Notes under the pieces: generated by a model | What the model saw: the letters and a program-made list of their open reading frames with translations, nothing else | Databases searched by the model: none | What the model was told of the DNA's origin: nothing | NCBI RefSeq assembly: GCF_007786455.1 | Contig: NZ_VNJK01000001.1 | Location: 1,820,074 to 1,884,073, forward strand | DNA length: 64,000 nucleotides | From: Paenibacillus agilis | Lineage (GTDB): Bacteria; Bacillota; Bacilli; Paenibacillales; Paenibacillaceae | Direction: 5' to 3' | Translations under genes and position numbers: made by a program | Shown: positions 1-7,464 of the stretch, piece by piece | Layout of the letters: every line of letters starts with the position of its first letter | Numbering within the stretch: the stretch's first letter is position 1

Positions 1-1
1 G

Positions 2-730
2 GCAGCTGTCATTAGCGGGATGTTTACAGTATTTATTGAGTCTGAAACTGATGATCCTGATGAGTTCGCTGTCCCTCCAACAGATAATCCGACTGGTGAA
101 CCAATACCAACTAGCGACGATGAGCTGCGCCTAGGTAATGGCGCTGTCCAAATTTTGCGCCCTGGCGAGAAGGTGAACATAGCTAATCCTGGTCGTCCAA
201 ATGCTCAGTTTGATCCATTTGTAACGTCGATACTTCGGCAAGTTGGGGCGTCACTAGAAGTTCCGTATGAGTTGCTACTTAAGCACTTCACGGCTTCATA
301 CTCCGCATCTCGCGCAGCCTTGCTCGAAGCCTGGAAGATGTTCCGCATGCGCCGAGCTTGGATGGCGTGGGACTTTTGTCAGCCGATTTATGAGGAATGG
401 TTTGCAGAAGCAGTAATCAAGGGGCGCATCGATGCGCCGGGCTTCTTCGATGATCCTATCATCTTTAAAGCTTACACTCAGGCGGAATGGCACGGTCCAT
501 CTCAAGGGCAGCTTGATCCAGTCAAGGAAGCTAATGCGGCTGTTATTCGTGTTGAAAATGGATTTAGTACAAGGCAGCGTGAAGCTGCTGAGCTGACAGG
601 AACAGAGTACGAATCCAACGTACGCCAGCTTGCTTATGAGAAGGACTTGCGTGAGCAATATGGATTAACCGTTGACAAGAACATCGCGGAGGGGGGTGAA
701 GAAGAAAATGCCGAAGAAGATCAAACTTAA
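2..730 (+). CDS. phage portal protein, lambda-like family (C-terminal part, 5' end outside window)
   Basis: The reading frame is open from base 2, so the gene starts left of the window; the first internal Met is at 20. The visible 240 or so residues resemble the C-terminal half of lambda-type portal proteins, with a stretch near residues 85-115 (VPYELLLKHF, SYSASRAALLEAW) that is typical of the family. The portal forms the dodecameric vertex through which DNA is packaged and to which the connector attaches. The acidic tail (EEENAEED) overlaps the start of the protease gene by about 23 bases, as expected for tightly packed late genes. Identity is supported both by sequence and by the protease, decoration and capsid genes that follow in canonical order. 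Confidence 0.85.
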   Translation, partial: AAVISGMFTVFIESETDDPDEFAVPPTDNPTGEPIPTSDDELRLGNGAVQILRPGEKVNIANPGRPNAQFDPFVTSILRQVGASLEVPYELLLKHFTASYSASRAALLEAWKMFRMRRAWMAWDFCQPIYEEWFAEAVIKGRIDAPGFFDDPIIFKAYTQAEWHGPSQGQLDPVKEANAAVIRVENGFSTRQREAAELTGTEYESNVRQLAYEKDLREQYGLTVDKNIAEGGEEENAEEDQT

Positions 731-1874
731 CGGACCCGTAATTGGCGACGGCAGCACTTGGTTGTATGACTGGCTCGGGATGCCTTGTATTAGTGCGTCT
801 AAGCTTTCAAAAGAGTTAGATGATGCGCGTGGAGAAGATGTTGAACTCTATGTCAATTCTCCAGGGGGCTCTGTGTCTGCCGGCTCCGAAGTCTATACAA
901 TATTGAAAGAGTATACAGGAAAGAAGACGGGAAAAGTTACGGGTTTTGCGGCTAGTGCTGCTTCATTTTTTTTAATGGGTGTTGACGTTCTTATGATGTC
1001 GCCGACATCGCAGTTGATGATTCACAATGCTAGTACATGGACTGAAGGGGATAAAAATACTCATTCCAGTAATGTTGAAATGTTAAAAAGCACAGATGTT
1101 GCAATAACCAATGCATATCGACTTAAAACAGGCAAGAGTACAGATGAATTACTTGATTTGATGAATAAAACAACTTGGATGAATCCACAAATGGCAGTTG
1201 AGTTAGGCTTTGCTGATGGAATCCTTTTCGATGAAACTAACTCACTCATTGCTGTTTCCAACAGCCTGACTAGCGGTGAAATTCCGCCTGATGTAGAAGC
1301 AAAACTCCGTGACGTAGTGATTTCAGCAATGCTTAAGGGTGGAGTTGATGTCAAGAGTGGTAGTAATGGAGAGAAAAATCCGTTCGAAGGCTTAGATTTG
1401 TCCGCAATTTTTCCAAACATAACAGATTTAACTCAATTAACGAACAGTATTGAGGAATGCAATTCCGATCAAGAACCGGAAACGAAGGAGGAACCGAAGA
1501 ATATGGATTTGGATCAATTAAAAGCACAGTACCCCGATATCTTCAACGCAGCATTTAAAGAGGGACAAGATGCAGAACGCTCTCGAATCACTGCTCTGAA
1601 CGCACTAGCTAATTCGCCGGGAGCTGCTGAAATAGTAGCCGCAGCAATCGAGAATGGGACAACAGCGGGTGAAGCGGCTATCAAGATCGTACAAGCTTCA
1701 GCGGCAAGAGTTACGGAGCAAGGAGATAAGCGCCTGAAAGACTCACAAAATAGCGGAGCTCATCAAGTCGAATCAGATGAGGCACCTTTGGATCAAAATC
1801 AAGATGCTGTTTCTGATGCTGAAGCCGAAGCTATCAAAAGTGAAATCGATAATATGTTAGGAGGTCGTAAGTAA
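708..1874 (+). CDS. ClpP/S49-like prohead protease with C-terminal scaffold region
   Basis: The predicted 388-residue protein has a ClpP-like serine protease domain in its first 180 or so residues: substrate-groove GG in NSPGGSVSAGS (50-60), nucleophile in GFAASAAS (Ser83) and His106 in MIHNAS. The acidic third residue is not obvious because the usual Asp before WM is Thr here. The protease would trim scaffold and capsid proteins during prohead maturation. From residue 266 the protein continues as an acidic, alanine-rich helical segment typical of scaffolds, preceded by an in-frame AAGGAGG and ATG (separate entry). I chose ATG 708, about 15 bases after GGAGG at 688-692; GTG 696 is possible but sits too close to that site. 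The gene ends one base into the decoration gene. Confidence 0.85.
   Translation: MPKKIKLNGPVIGDGSTWLYDWLGMPCISASKLSKELDDARGEDVELYVNSPGGSVSAGSEVYTILKEYTGKKTGKVTGFAASAASFFLMGVDVLMMSPTSQLMIHNASTWTEGDKNTHSSNVEMLKSTDVAITNAYRLKTGKSTDELLDLMNKTTWMNPQMAVELGFADGILFDETNSLIAVSNSLTSGEIPPDVEAKLRDVVISAMLKGGVDVKSGSNGEKNPFEGLDLSAIFPNITDLTQLTNSIEECNSDQEPETKEEPKNMDLDQLKAQYPDIFNAAFKEGQDAERSRITALNALANSPGAAEIVAAAIENGTTAGEAAIKIVQASAARVTEQGDKRLKDSQNSGAHQVESDEAPLDQNQDAVSDAEAEAIKSEIDNMLGGRK
1503..1874 (+). CDS. scaffold protein from an internal in-frame start within the protease gene
   Basis: ATG 1503 lies in the protease frame 11 bases after a perfect AAGGAGG (1485-1491). It would yield a separate 123-residue, acidic, mostly helical protein beginning MDLDQLKAQYPDIF. 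This mirrors the nested lambda C/Nu3 arrangement, in which protease and scaffold share a C-terminus. The segment has the composition of scaffold domains found in phage head genes, including EGQDAERSRI and an alanine-rich helix. Independent translation is inferred from the Shine-Dalgarno sequence and from known relatives. Confidence 0.6.
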   Translation: MDLDQLKAQYPDIFNAAFKEGQDAERSRITALNALANSPGAAEIVAAAIENGTTAGEAAIKIVQASAARVTEQGDKRLKDSQNSGAHQVESDEAPLDQNQDAVSDAEAEAIKSEIDNMLGGRK

Positions 1875-2257
1875 TGCCAGCATATCAAAGCGTACCTTAT
1901 GATAATTTAATCGCGGGTATGGTTCAACCGATAGTCACTCAGTCTATCGTTATTAACCAAGCGGCAGGGGCGAAGTATGACCGAGGAACGGTGTTGGCTC
2001 GCACAGGTTTTGAAGTTGATGGTACATGGATATGTACGATTGTTAATTCTGCCGCGACGGCAGCTGAAGCAAAAGTGCCTGTTGGGGTATTGGCTGACGT
2101 AGAGGTTGACGCCACATTAACAAAGCAGCGTGCAACGGCTTATACATCAGGTGAGTTTAACCGTGAAGCGCTGAAATTTGGGGGTACGGATTCAATCGCA
2201 ATCCATGAGGCAGCACTTAACAATGCAAAAATCTATACGAAGCGGGTCGTAAAATAA
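1874..2257 (+). CDS. phage head decoration protein (lambda gpD-like)
   Basis: This 127-residue protein matches the head decoration family in size, position and sequence. Its central segment KYDRGTVLART followed by a short beta-rich domain, and the VGVLADVEVDA segment, are typical. Decoration trimers stabilise the expanded capsid. The start ATG shares one base with the preceding stop, with GGAGGT at 1860-1865, so it is probably translationally coupled to the protease/scaffold gene. Confidence 0.8.
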   Translation: MPAYQSVPYDNLIAGMVQPIVTQSIVINQAAGAKYDRGTVLARTGFEVDGTWICTIVNSAATAAEAKVPVGVLADVEVDATLTKQRATAYTSGEFNREALKFGGTDSIAIHEAALNNAKIYTKRVVK

Positions 2258-2269
2258 GGAGGGTTTTAC

Positions 2270-3304
2270 ATGGGTATCAAAGATATTTACTCTTTTCCTA
2301 CACTATTAAAAGTAATCGGGGCACTCCCATCACCCAATACTTATATACTTGATACATTTTTTCAAGATGGCGAAGAGTTTGAAACTGAATATGTAGAAGT
2401 TCAAACTGTAAAGGGTAGTAAATCGATAGCGCCGTATGTTTCTGAACTACAACCAGGTAAAGTTATTCTGCGCACAGGATTTACAGCAAATCAATATAAA
2501 CCAGCATTGATCAAACCAGCTATACCAATAACGTCCATTGACTTGCGAACACGAAGCGCGGGCGAAAGTCTAATTAACCCTATTCCTCCAGAAGTTCGTG
2601 CCCGTAGGTTGTTGGCGAAAGATATTATCGATTTGAGAGATGCAATCACGCGTCGATTGATACAGCAAGCTGCGGAATTAATGTTTACTGGTAAAGTAAC
2701 ACAAATCGGTGAAGGTGTTAGCCAAGTAATTGACTATGACTTCACTAACTTTGTTACACTCTCTGGTACTGATTTGTTCAGTAATCCAGCCTCCGATCCA
2801 ATTAAGTTTTTAACAGAATGGCGTCAAATGATTGTAGATAAAGAAGCATCGACGCCAGACGTTGTATTAACTGACTATAACACTGCGGTATCTATCGTTC
2901 GTCATCCTAAAATCCTTGAACTTGCTAAAAATGATGGGCTTGATATTGGTAAAATTGACACTACATTGTTGCCTAGAGGTGTCACTTATCATGGATACTT
3001 ACGAGATGTGGGGGTTCATATTTACAGTTACACTGGCAAGTACACAAACGATGAGAATAAAGAGGTACCATTCATTCCAGCAGGAACACTTGCAATGCTT
3101 TCTAGTCAAGAGAAGTTTTCTATCCATTATGGTGCAAATATTATTATGGATAAGAAAACGGAGGAATTCATGCGAGTCATGGGTAAAATCACGCCGCAAA
3201 CTTGGGTGACAATTGAGCCAGCACAACGTTGGTTACAGATGCTGTCGCGTCCATTAGCTGTTCCGGCCAATGTGGACGGATGGGTAGTAGCCAAAGTCCT
3301 ATAG
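2270..3304 (+). CDS. phage major capsid protein (lambda gpE family)
   Basis: The 344-residue product has the length and pattern of the gpE major capsid family. It has an N-terminal arm, ITSIDLRTRSAGES near residues 85-98, a central RLLAKDIIDLRDAITRRLIQQAAELMF helix, and a C-terminal WVTIEPAQRWLQMLSRPLAVPAN segment. It would build the icosahedral shell. AAGGAGG lies 12 bases upstream of the start. Its place after the decoration gene matches lambda D-E order. Confidence 0.88.
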   Translation: MGIKDIYSFPTLLKVIGALPSPNTYILDTFFQDGEEFETEYVEVQTVKGSKSIAPYVSELQPGKVILRTGFTANQYKPALIKPAIPITSIDLRTRSAGESLINPIPPEVRARRLLAKDIIDLRDAITRRLIQQAAELMFTGKVTQIGEGVSQVIDYDFTNFVTLSGTDLFSNPASDPIKFLTEWRQMIVDKEASTPDVVLTDYNTAVSIVRHPKILELAKNDGLDIGKIDTTLLPRGVTYHGYLRDVGVHIYSYTGKYTNDENKEVPFIPAGTLAMLSSQEKFSIHYGANIIMDKKTEEFMRVMGKITPQTWVTIEPAQRWLQMLSRPLAVPANVDGWVVAKVL

Positions 3305-3317
3305 GGGAGGGTATCTA

Positions 3318-3623
3318 ATGACCACAACAACATTAAAAGCTAAATTTATAGTTTCTCATAATGGTAAGAAAAGTGCTCCCGGCGAGCCAATTAGGAATTT
3401 AACAGAAGAAGAAGCTCAGCGTTTGATTGATGTGGGCGCAGCCGAGCGACTTGATTTGGATATCATCGACATCACTGATGATGTCGATGTGACTGTGGAG
3501 GAGTTTGCTGGCTTGGGAGCTCCTGATCAGAAGAAATACCTTGAGCTTCGTGGCATGGAACCAGCAGGAAAAGCAGAAGATCGCGTGAAGCAATACGAGG
3601 ATTGGCTGAACAGCGATGTTTAA
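3318..3623 (+). CDS. small phage head-region protein, possible HeH/LEM-like C-terminus
   Basis: This acidic 101-residue protein follows the capsid gene with a good ribosome binding site (GGGGAGGG). The N-terminal half (KFIVSHNGKKSAPGEPIRNLTEEEAQRL) is a beta-strand plus helix pattern common in small head-connector proteins of Firmicute phages. The last 35 residues (DQKKYLELRGMEPAGKAEDRVKQYEDWL) could form a short helix-extended-helix fold. A head-tail joining or assembly role is inferred only from position. It overlaps the next gene by 8 bases. Confidence 0.6.
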   Translation: MTTTTLKAKFIVSHNGKKSAPGEPIRNLTEEEAQRLIDVGAAERLDLDIIDITDDVDVTVEEFAGLGAPDQKKYLELRGMEPAGKAEDRVKQYEDWLNSDV

Positions 3624-3948
3624 GAATATCGTTGCTGCAGACATGGCCGTCTTTATCAATCCCGACGAATTTGGCGAGCCCCACAACATAGATGGCAAGA
3701 TTTACACAGTCGTCGTTGATAACGAGATTATCCATGAGCGGCCATCACTCTCCACATCGGGTAGTAATGATTTTGATGCTCACGGGGTGTATCTGACCAA
3801 TATTACATTCTTTATTAAGGAAATCGATCTCGGTTATATACCAGTTGAAAACCAACCGATGGAATTTGACGGGCTGCTTTGTACCGTGAGAAAGGTAATT
3901 CCAAACGTGGGCATAGTCGAGGTTATGCTTGATTGTAATCAGTCATGA
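3616..3948 (+). CDS. putative head-tail joining protein
   Basis: The 110-residue protein lies exactly where the lambda FII or phi-like head-tail joining protein is expected, between capsid genes and the tail completion gene. It is beta-rich, starting MFKNIVAADMAVFINPDEFGE and containing a metal- or hairpin-like HNIDGKIYTVVVDNE. It overlaps both neighbours by a few bases, so translation is coupled. Family assignment rests mainly on position, size and a weak resemblance to the GpFII-like family. Confidence 0.6.
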   Translation: MFKNIVAADMAVFINPDEFGEPHNIDGKIYTVVVDNEIIHERPSLSTSGSNDFDAHGVYLTNITFFIKEIDLGYIPVENQPMEFDGLLCTVRKVIPNVGIVEVMLDCNQS

Positions 3949-4511
3949 TCCGTTTAACACAAACCTTTGATGATTTAATAGGAGTAACCAAAAGCCTGAA
4001 GCGCGTTGAGAAAGCTGTGCCGAGGGCTTTTTCTGCTGCCTTAAATCGAACTGCGCCGGGGGTACGAACAGAGGCTGCTAGGAAGATCAAAGAGACTTAC
4101 AACATCAAGTATGGCACAGTACTTCGTGAGATTCGCGTCATCAAAGCGAATCCTACGAGATTAACAGCGATTCTCCATGCAAGCGGAAGAAACATCCCCC
4201 TGATACAGTTTAAAACTACACCCGGCAAGCCCCCGCGAAAACAGCCGCGTATGTTGAGAGCGGCTGTTAAACGAGGTGGAATGAAGAATGTACCTGGTGC
4301 ATTTGTCGCGAATCTCGGCAAGTATGCACCAGGTGTTTTTATTAGAACAGGCCCGGCTCGTCGTGCGAAAGTTGAGCAGCTTCATGGTCCATCAATCCCT
4401 AGTATGTTAGGGGAGCCAGGAGTTGTCGAGCATATGCAGGATGAATCAAAGCGTAGAATGGGTGAACGCCTAGATCATGAGATGAAGCGGGTTTTTGAAA
4501 GGATGAAGTAG
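3945..4511 (+). CDS. phage minor tail protein Z-like (tail completion)
   Basis: The basic 188-residue protein resembles prophage minor tail protein Z. It has an N-terminal helix (AVPRAFSAALNRTAPGVRTEAARKI), a central Lys/Arg/Pro-rich stretch (TTPGKPPRKQPRML) and a C-terminal helical tail. Z-type proteins complete the tail tip or head-proximal end before joining. Its start overlaps the previous stop (ATGA), and one base separates it from the next gene. Confidence 0.75.
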   Translation: MIRLTQTFDDLIGVTKSLKRVEKAVPRAFSAALNRTAPGVRTEAARKIKETYNIKYGTVLREIRVIKANPTRLTAILHASGRNIPLIQFKTTPGKPPRKQPRMLRAAVKRGGMKNVPGAFVANLGKYAPGVFIRTGPARRAKVEQLHGPSIPSMLGEPGVVEHMQDESKRRMGERLDHEMKRVFERMK

Positions 4512-4512
4512 A

Positions 4513-5037
4513 ATGACAGCGCCATTGTTAGTAAAGGCACTGAACGATTATCTTCGATTGGAATTATCTAATTATGCTGCCGTTCAAGGCAAAGACGGCA
4601 CATTCAAACCGCCCAACATCTTTGATTGGTCAACGCCTTTCAAAGATCCTAAGCCCGACCCAGCCAACGTGAAAAAGGACGACTTTCCGTATGTGTTTGT
4701 CCGGGCATTGAGCGGAATTGAAAGCGGTCCAGAAGCAGGCATTCTATCATCTAAAATCGATGTGCTGATTACTTTCGGTGTATACAGCATATCGGATGAC
4801 AAATCCTCGCAGCTATCTGCCGACGGAGCATATGACCTTATCAATTTAATGGAACGTGTAAAAATAGCTCTACTTAGGCAGGGGATTATCGATAGACGAT
4901 ATGAACTAAGCATGCCGTATAAATGGGAAATTCCAGACGAACAAGCTTATCCAATGTGGTTCGGACAAGCGTTCACTACATGGAATTGTCAAGGCGTAAT
5001 TCCAGAACGAGGAGTTGAGATAATTCATGGCATTTAA
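4513..5037 (+). CDS. phage tail completion/terminator-like protein
   Basis: The 174-residue product lies between the Z-like gene and the tail sheath gene, where contractile-tail phages carry the tail terminator. It has alternating strands and helices (FVRALSGIESGPE, VLITFGVYSISD, AYDLINLMERVKIALLRQ) that fit the gpU/terminator-like fold. I do not recognise the exact family. It overlaps the sheath gene by 11 bases. Confidence 0.6.
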   Translation: MTAPLLVKALNDYLRLELSNYAAVQGKDGTFKPPNIFDWSTPFKDPKPDPANVKKDDFPYVFVRALSGIESGPEAGILSSKIDVLITFGVYSISDDKSSQLSADGAYDLINLMERVKIALLRQGIIDRRYELSMPYKWEIPDEQAYPMWFGQAFTTWNCQGVIPERGVEIIHGI

Positions 5038-6454
5038 ACATGGTGTGTATGTAAACGAATTGGAAGTAAAACAGACCGTACAGAATAGTTTGAAGTCATC
5101 TGTAACGGTCTTTTATGTAACAGCTCCGTTGGGTCCAGTGCAGACGCCAGTGGTAATAAAGTCCTTTGATGAAGGCGTAAAGGTGTTTGGTTATTCGAAG
5201 GACTTTGAAACTTATACGGTGTCAGAGTGCTTGCAATCTCACTTTGGGTTATATGGGCAATCGCACGCTATCTTCATAAACGTAGCTGATAAAGCAGTGC
5301 ATAAAAAAGCTACGACAGGCACCTTGGATATAGCTGAAAATGTAACGGTTACTGATATCGAGTACCCGAACATCGAAAGCGTAAAAATCAAGAAAGGTAC
5401 AGCCGATCTTGTGAAAGGTACCGACTATTCAGCTGAACTCAACAAGGACGGAAAGCTTGTCATTACGATTCTTGCGGGCAGTTCCGTCACTCTTCCAACG
5501 ACGGGCCTTGCACTGTCTTATGACGTGTTTGATCCGACAAAAGTTAAAGGTACTGACTTTATTGGTGCCGTGGATGCCACAACGGGCAAGCGTACTGGCT
5601 TTGAATTATTCGATACGATCGTTCCGAAATTACACCTTGTTCCTAGCGTGGTGCTGGCTCCTAAGTTTTCTGTAGATGCAGCCGTCGCAACGGCGATGAG
5701 AGTAAAATCGCAAAAGATCAACGGTCTTTTTAAGGCCATAACGCTTGTAGACGTTGACTCCAAAACAATTAAGACACGTCAAAAGGCTATTGAGTCCAAG
5801 CCAGTCGGAGACCCAGGACAATTGTTGTACTGGCCGAAAGTCATGAAGAGCGGTCTCATATATCATATGAGCACCCATATGGCGGGTGTAATTAGTCAGA
5901 TGGACTTGAGCAACCAAGGAATTCCGTACACTTCGCCATCAAATAGAAGCGCCAATATTGATGGACTTGTGCTTGCAGATGGAACGCCTGTAGATCTCGG
6001 GATTGACGAAGCCAACGAGCTTAACGGAGCGGGCATCTCGACGATGTTGTCGTTCATTGGCGGCCAGAGAGCGTGGGGTAATCGCACATCTATTTTCCCG
6101 GACTCAAATGTAACAAGCATGAAAGATGTCTTCATCCACGCAAAGCGGATGATGTTTTGGATTGGAAACCGTCTTATAACTGAGACTTGGGCAAATGTGG
6201 ACGCGAACATCACTCGTCGTTTTATTGAGATGGTGGTCTCCAAGCACAACATGTATTTCAACAGCCTCGTTTCCATGGGGGCAATTATTGGCGGAGAATG
6301 CACGTTTAGTACTGATAGCAATCCGGCGTCACAAATTATCGAAGGCAAGATTCGTTTCCATGTAAGAGTCGGCTTCCCTGGTATCGGTGAAAATATTCAA
6401 TTTGATTTTGAATTTGACACAGCGTATATCCAAGCGCTTGAATTGGCGGCATAG
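5027..6454 (+). CDS. phage contractile tail sheath protein
   Basis: The 475-residue product begins MAFKHGVYVNELEV, a hallmark of myophage sheath proteins whose N-terminal arm links subunits. The C-terminal third (WGNRTSIFPDS, KRMMFWIGNRLITETW, RRFIEMVVSKHNMYFNSL) is the conserved sheath core. The sheath contracts to drive the tube through the host envelope, so this phage or tailocin is contractile. The tube gene follows 15 bases later. Confidence 0.92.
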   Translation: MAFKHGVYVNELEVKQTVQNSLKSSVTVFYVTAPLGPVQTPVVIKSFDEGVKVFGYSKDFETYTVSECLQSHFGLYGQSHAIFINVADKAVHKKATTGTLDIAENVTVTDIEYPNIESVKIKKGTADLVKGTDYSAELNKDGKLVITILAGSSVTLPTTGLALSYDVFDPTKVKGTDFIGAVDATTGKRTGFELFDTIVPKLHLVPSVVLAPKFSVDAAVATAMRVKSQKINGLFKAITLVDVDSKTIKTRQKAIESKPVGDPGQLLYWPKVMKSGLIYHMSTHMAGVISQMDLSNQGIPYTSPSNRSANIDGLVLADGTPVDLGIDEANELNGAGISTMLSFIGGQRAWGNRTSIFPDSNVTSMKDVFIHAKRMMFWIGNRLITETWANVDANITRRFIEMVVSKHNMYFNSLVSMGAIIGGECTFSTDSNPASQIIEGKIRFHVRVGFPGIGENIQFDFEFDTAYIQALELAA

Positions 6455-6469
6455 AAAGGAGAGGAAATC

Positions 6470-6997
6470 ATGAGTCTTACACGGATCGATGAAAAAGTAA
6501 TTCAGTATACCGTTTGGTTGAATGGGAATACGCATCTGGGGACAGCACTTGTGCAATTACCAGAAATTAAGATGCCAACGGAAAGTCTAAAAGGGGCCGG
6601 AATTGCTGGTGTAATTGAATCCACCACACCTGGGTATTTTGAACCTATGACACTTACAATGAACTGGCGTACAACGTCAACACAAGAGGCGACAAGGTTA
6701 CTAGCACCTAATTCGCATTTCATTGTGCTTAGAGCGGCCATTCAAGTTTTCGATAAGGTTGCACAGGAGACGCTAGAAGTCGGTAAAACAGTTACATTCC
6801 GAGCAACTACTATAAGCCATGCTCTTGGTAAAGTTGAAGGAGCTTCAGCAATGGATGGAAATACTGTTATGTCCTGTAGTTACCTCAAAAACGAGGAAGA
6901 CAGCCGCGTGCTATACGAAATAGACCAGCTCAATTCTATTTACAATGTCAATGGCAAAGATTATCTTGCCCGTCGTCGCAGCATTTTGGGCTTATAG
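6470..6997 (+). CDS. phage major tail tube protein (P2 FII family)
   Basis: The 175-residue protein has the size and conserved segments of P2-type tail tube proteins: an N-terminal strand pair, LPEIKMPTESLKGAGIAG near residues 31-50, and a C-terminal Asp/Arg-rich end. Stacked hexamers form the DNA conduit. A strong AAAGGAGAGGAAATC site precedes the start. Sheath, tube, chaperone and tape-measure order matches P2 FI-FII-E-T. Confidence 0.88.
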   Translation: MSLTRIDEKVIQYTVWLNGNTHLGTALVQLPEIKMPTESLKGAGIAGVIESTTPGYFEPMTLTMNWRTTSTQEATRLLAPNSHFIVLRAAIQVFDKVAQETLEVGKTVTFRATTISHALGKVEGASAMDGNTVMSCSYLKNEEDSRVLYEIDQLNSIYNVNGKDYLARRRSILGL

Positions 6998-7009
6998 GGG
7001 GCTGATTTG

Positions 7010-7315
7010 ATGAGTACAGTAATAAATTATGACCTCCGTTCTCCTGTTAAGCTTAATGGAGAAAGGATTGAAAAAGTAAGCCTTGATTTTGATTCATTGA
7101 CGGCTGCTGATTTAATTGAAATCGACAACATATTTACTAGAGCCAATGAATCTACCACCATAGATCAGGCACTTGCTGTGAGGGAGTATTCAAAGCATTA
7201 TCAAATACTTACAGCAGCGAGAGCAGCAGGATTGCCGTTTGAATTTGCTGATAAAGTCAAGGGCAAGGATTTTGTAGTACTAACAGTAAATGCTCAGAAT
7301 TTTTTTTTAGGATAG
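7010..7315 (+). CDS. tail assembly chaperone, unshifted product (P2 gpE-like)
   Basis: The 101-residue product fits the first half of P2-type tail assembly chaperones, which coat the tape-measure protein while the tail is built. ATG 7010 is preceded by AGGGGG at 6996-7001 with 8-base spacing; the TTG one codon earlier is less well placed. The last codons run through a nine-T tract (7300-7308) before stop TAG 7313-7315, where a -1 frameshift can extend the protein (next entry). Confidence 0.8.
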   Translation: MSTVINYDLRSPVKLNGERIEKVSLDFDSLTAADLIEIDNIFTRANESTTIDQALAVREYSKHYQILTAARAAGLPFEFADKVKGKDFVVLTVNAQNFFLG

Positions 7316-7464
7316 GTATAGGTTTAAACGCGCGGCAGCTCATGAGAGCTGTCGCTTTTTTGTGTAGGGAGACTTACACACCTGCAACATTCTTTCTCGG
7401 GCTCACCATTAGGGAGCTTTCCGACTGGCATGAGGTCATCAAAGAGGGGAGGGGGGTTGAATGA
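7010..7464 (+). CDS. tail assembly chaperone E-E' fusion made by -1 ribosomal frameshift
   Basis: Slipping back one base in the T tract at 7300-7308 opens a second frame that stays free of stops to TGA 7462-7464. The added 53 or so residues end in TFFLGLTIRELSDWHEVIKEG, which matches the short P2 GpE family pattern (aromatic, hydrophobic, LTxxELxxW). The combined product would be about 151 residues. The extension ends inside the tape-measure start (ATGA at 7461-7464), exactly as in P2-like phages, where E+E' production in a fixed ratio is required for tail assembly. The frameshift is inferred from sequence and the well-known precedent. Confidence 0.8.
7334..7361 (+). other. hairpin plus T-run within the frameshift extension
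   Basis: An eight-base-pair stem (7334-7341 with 7346-7353, loop ATGA, one G-T pair) is followed by GC and six Ts. It looks like an intrinsic terminator, yet it lies inside the E' coding extension and upstream of the tape-measure gene. It is 25 bases past the slippery tract, longer than usual for a frameshift stimulator. Confidence 0.5.

Noticed and set aside
5896-6348. Minus-strand 150-codon frame inside the sheath gene
   Set aside because: It is complementary to conserved sheath sequence and has no translation signals.
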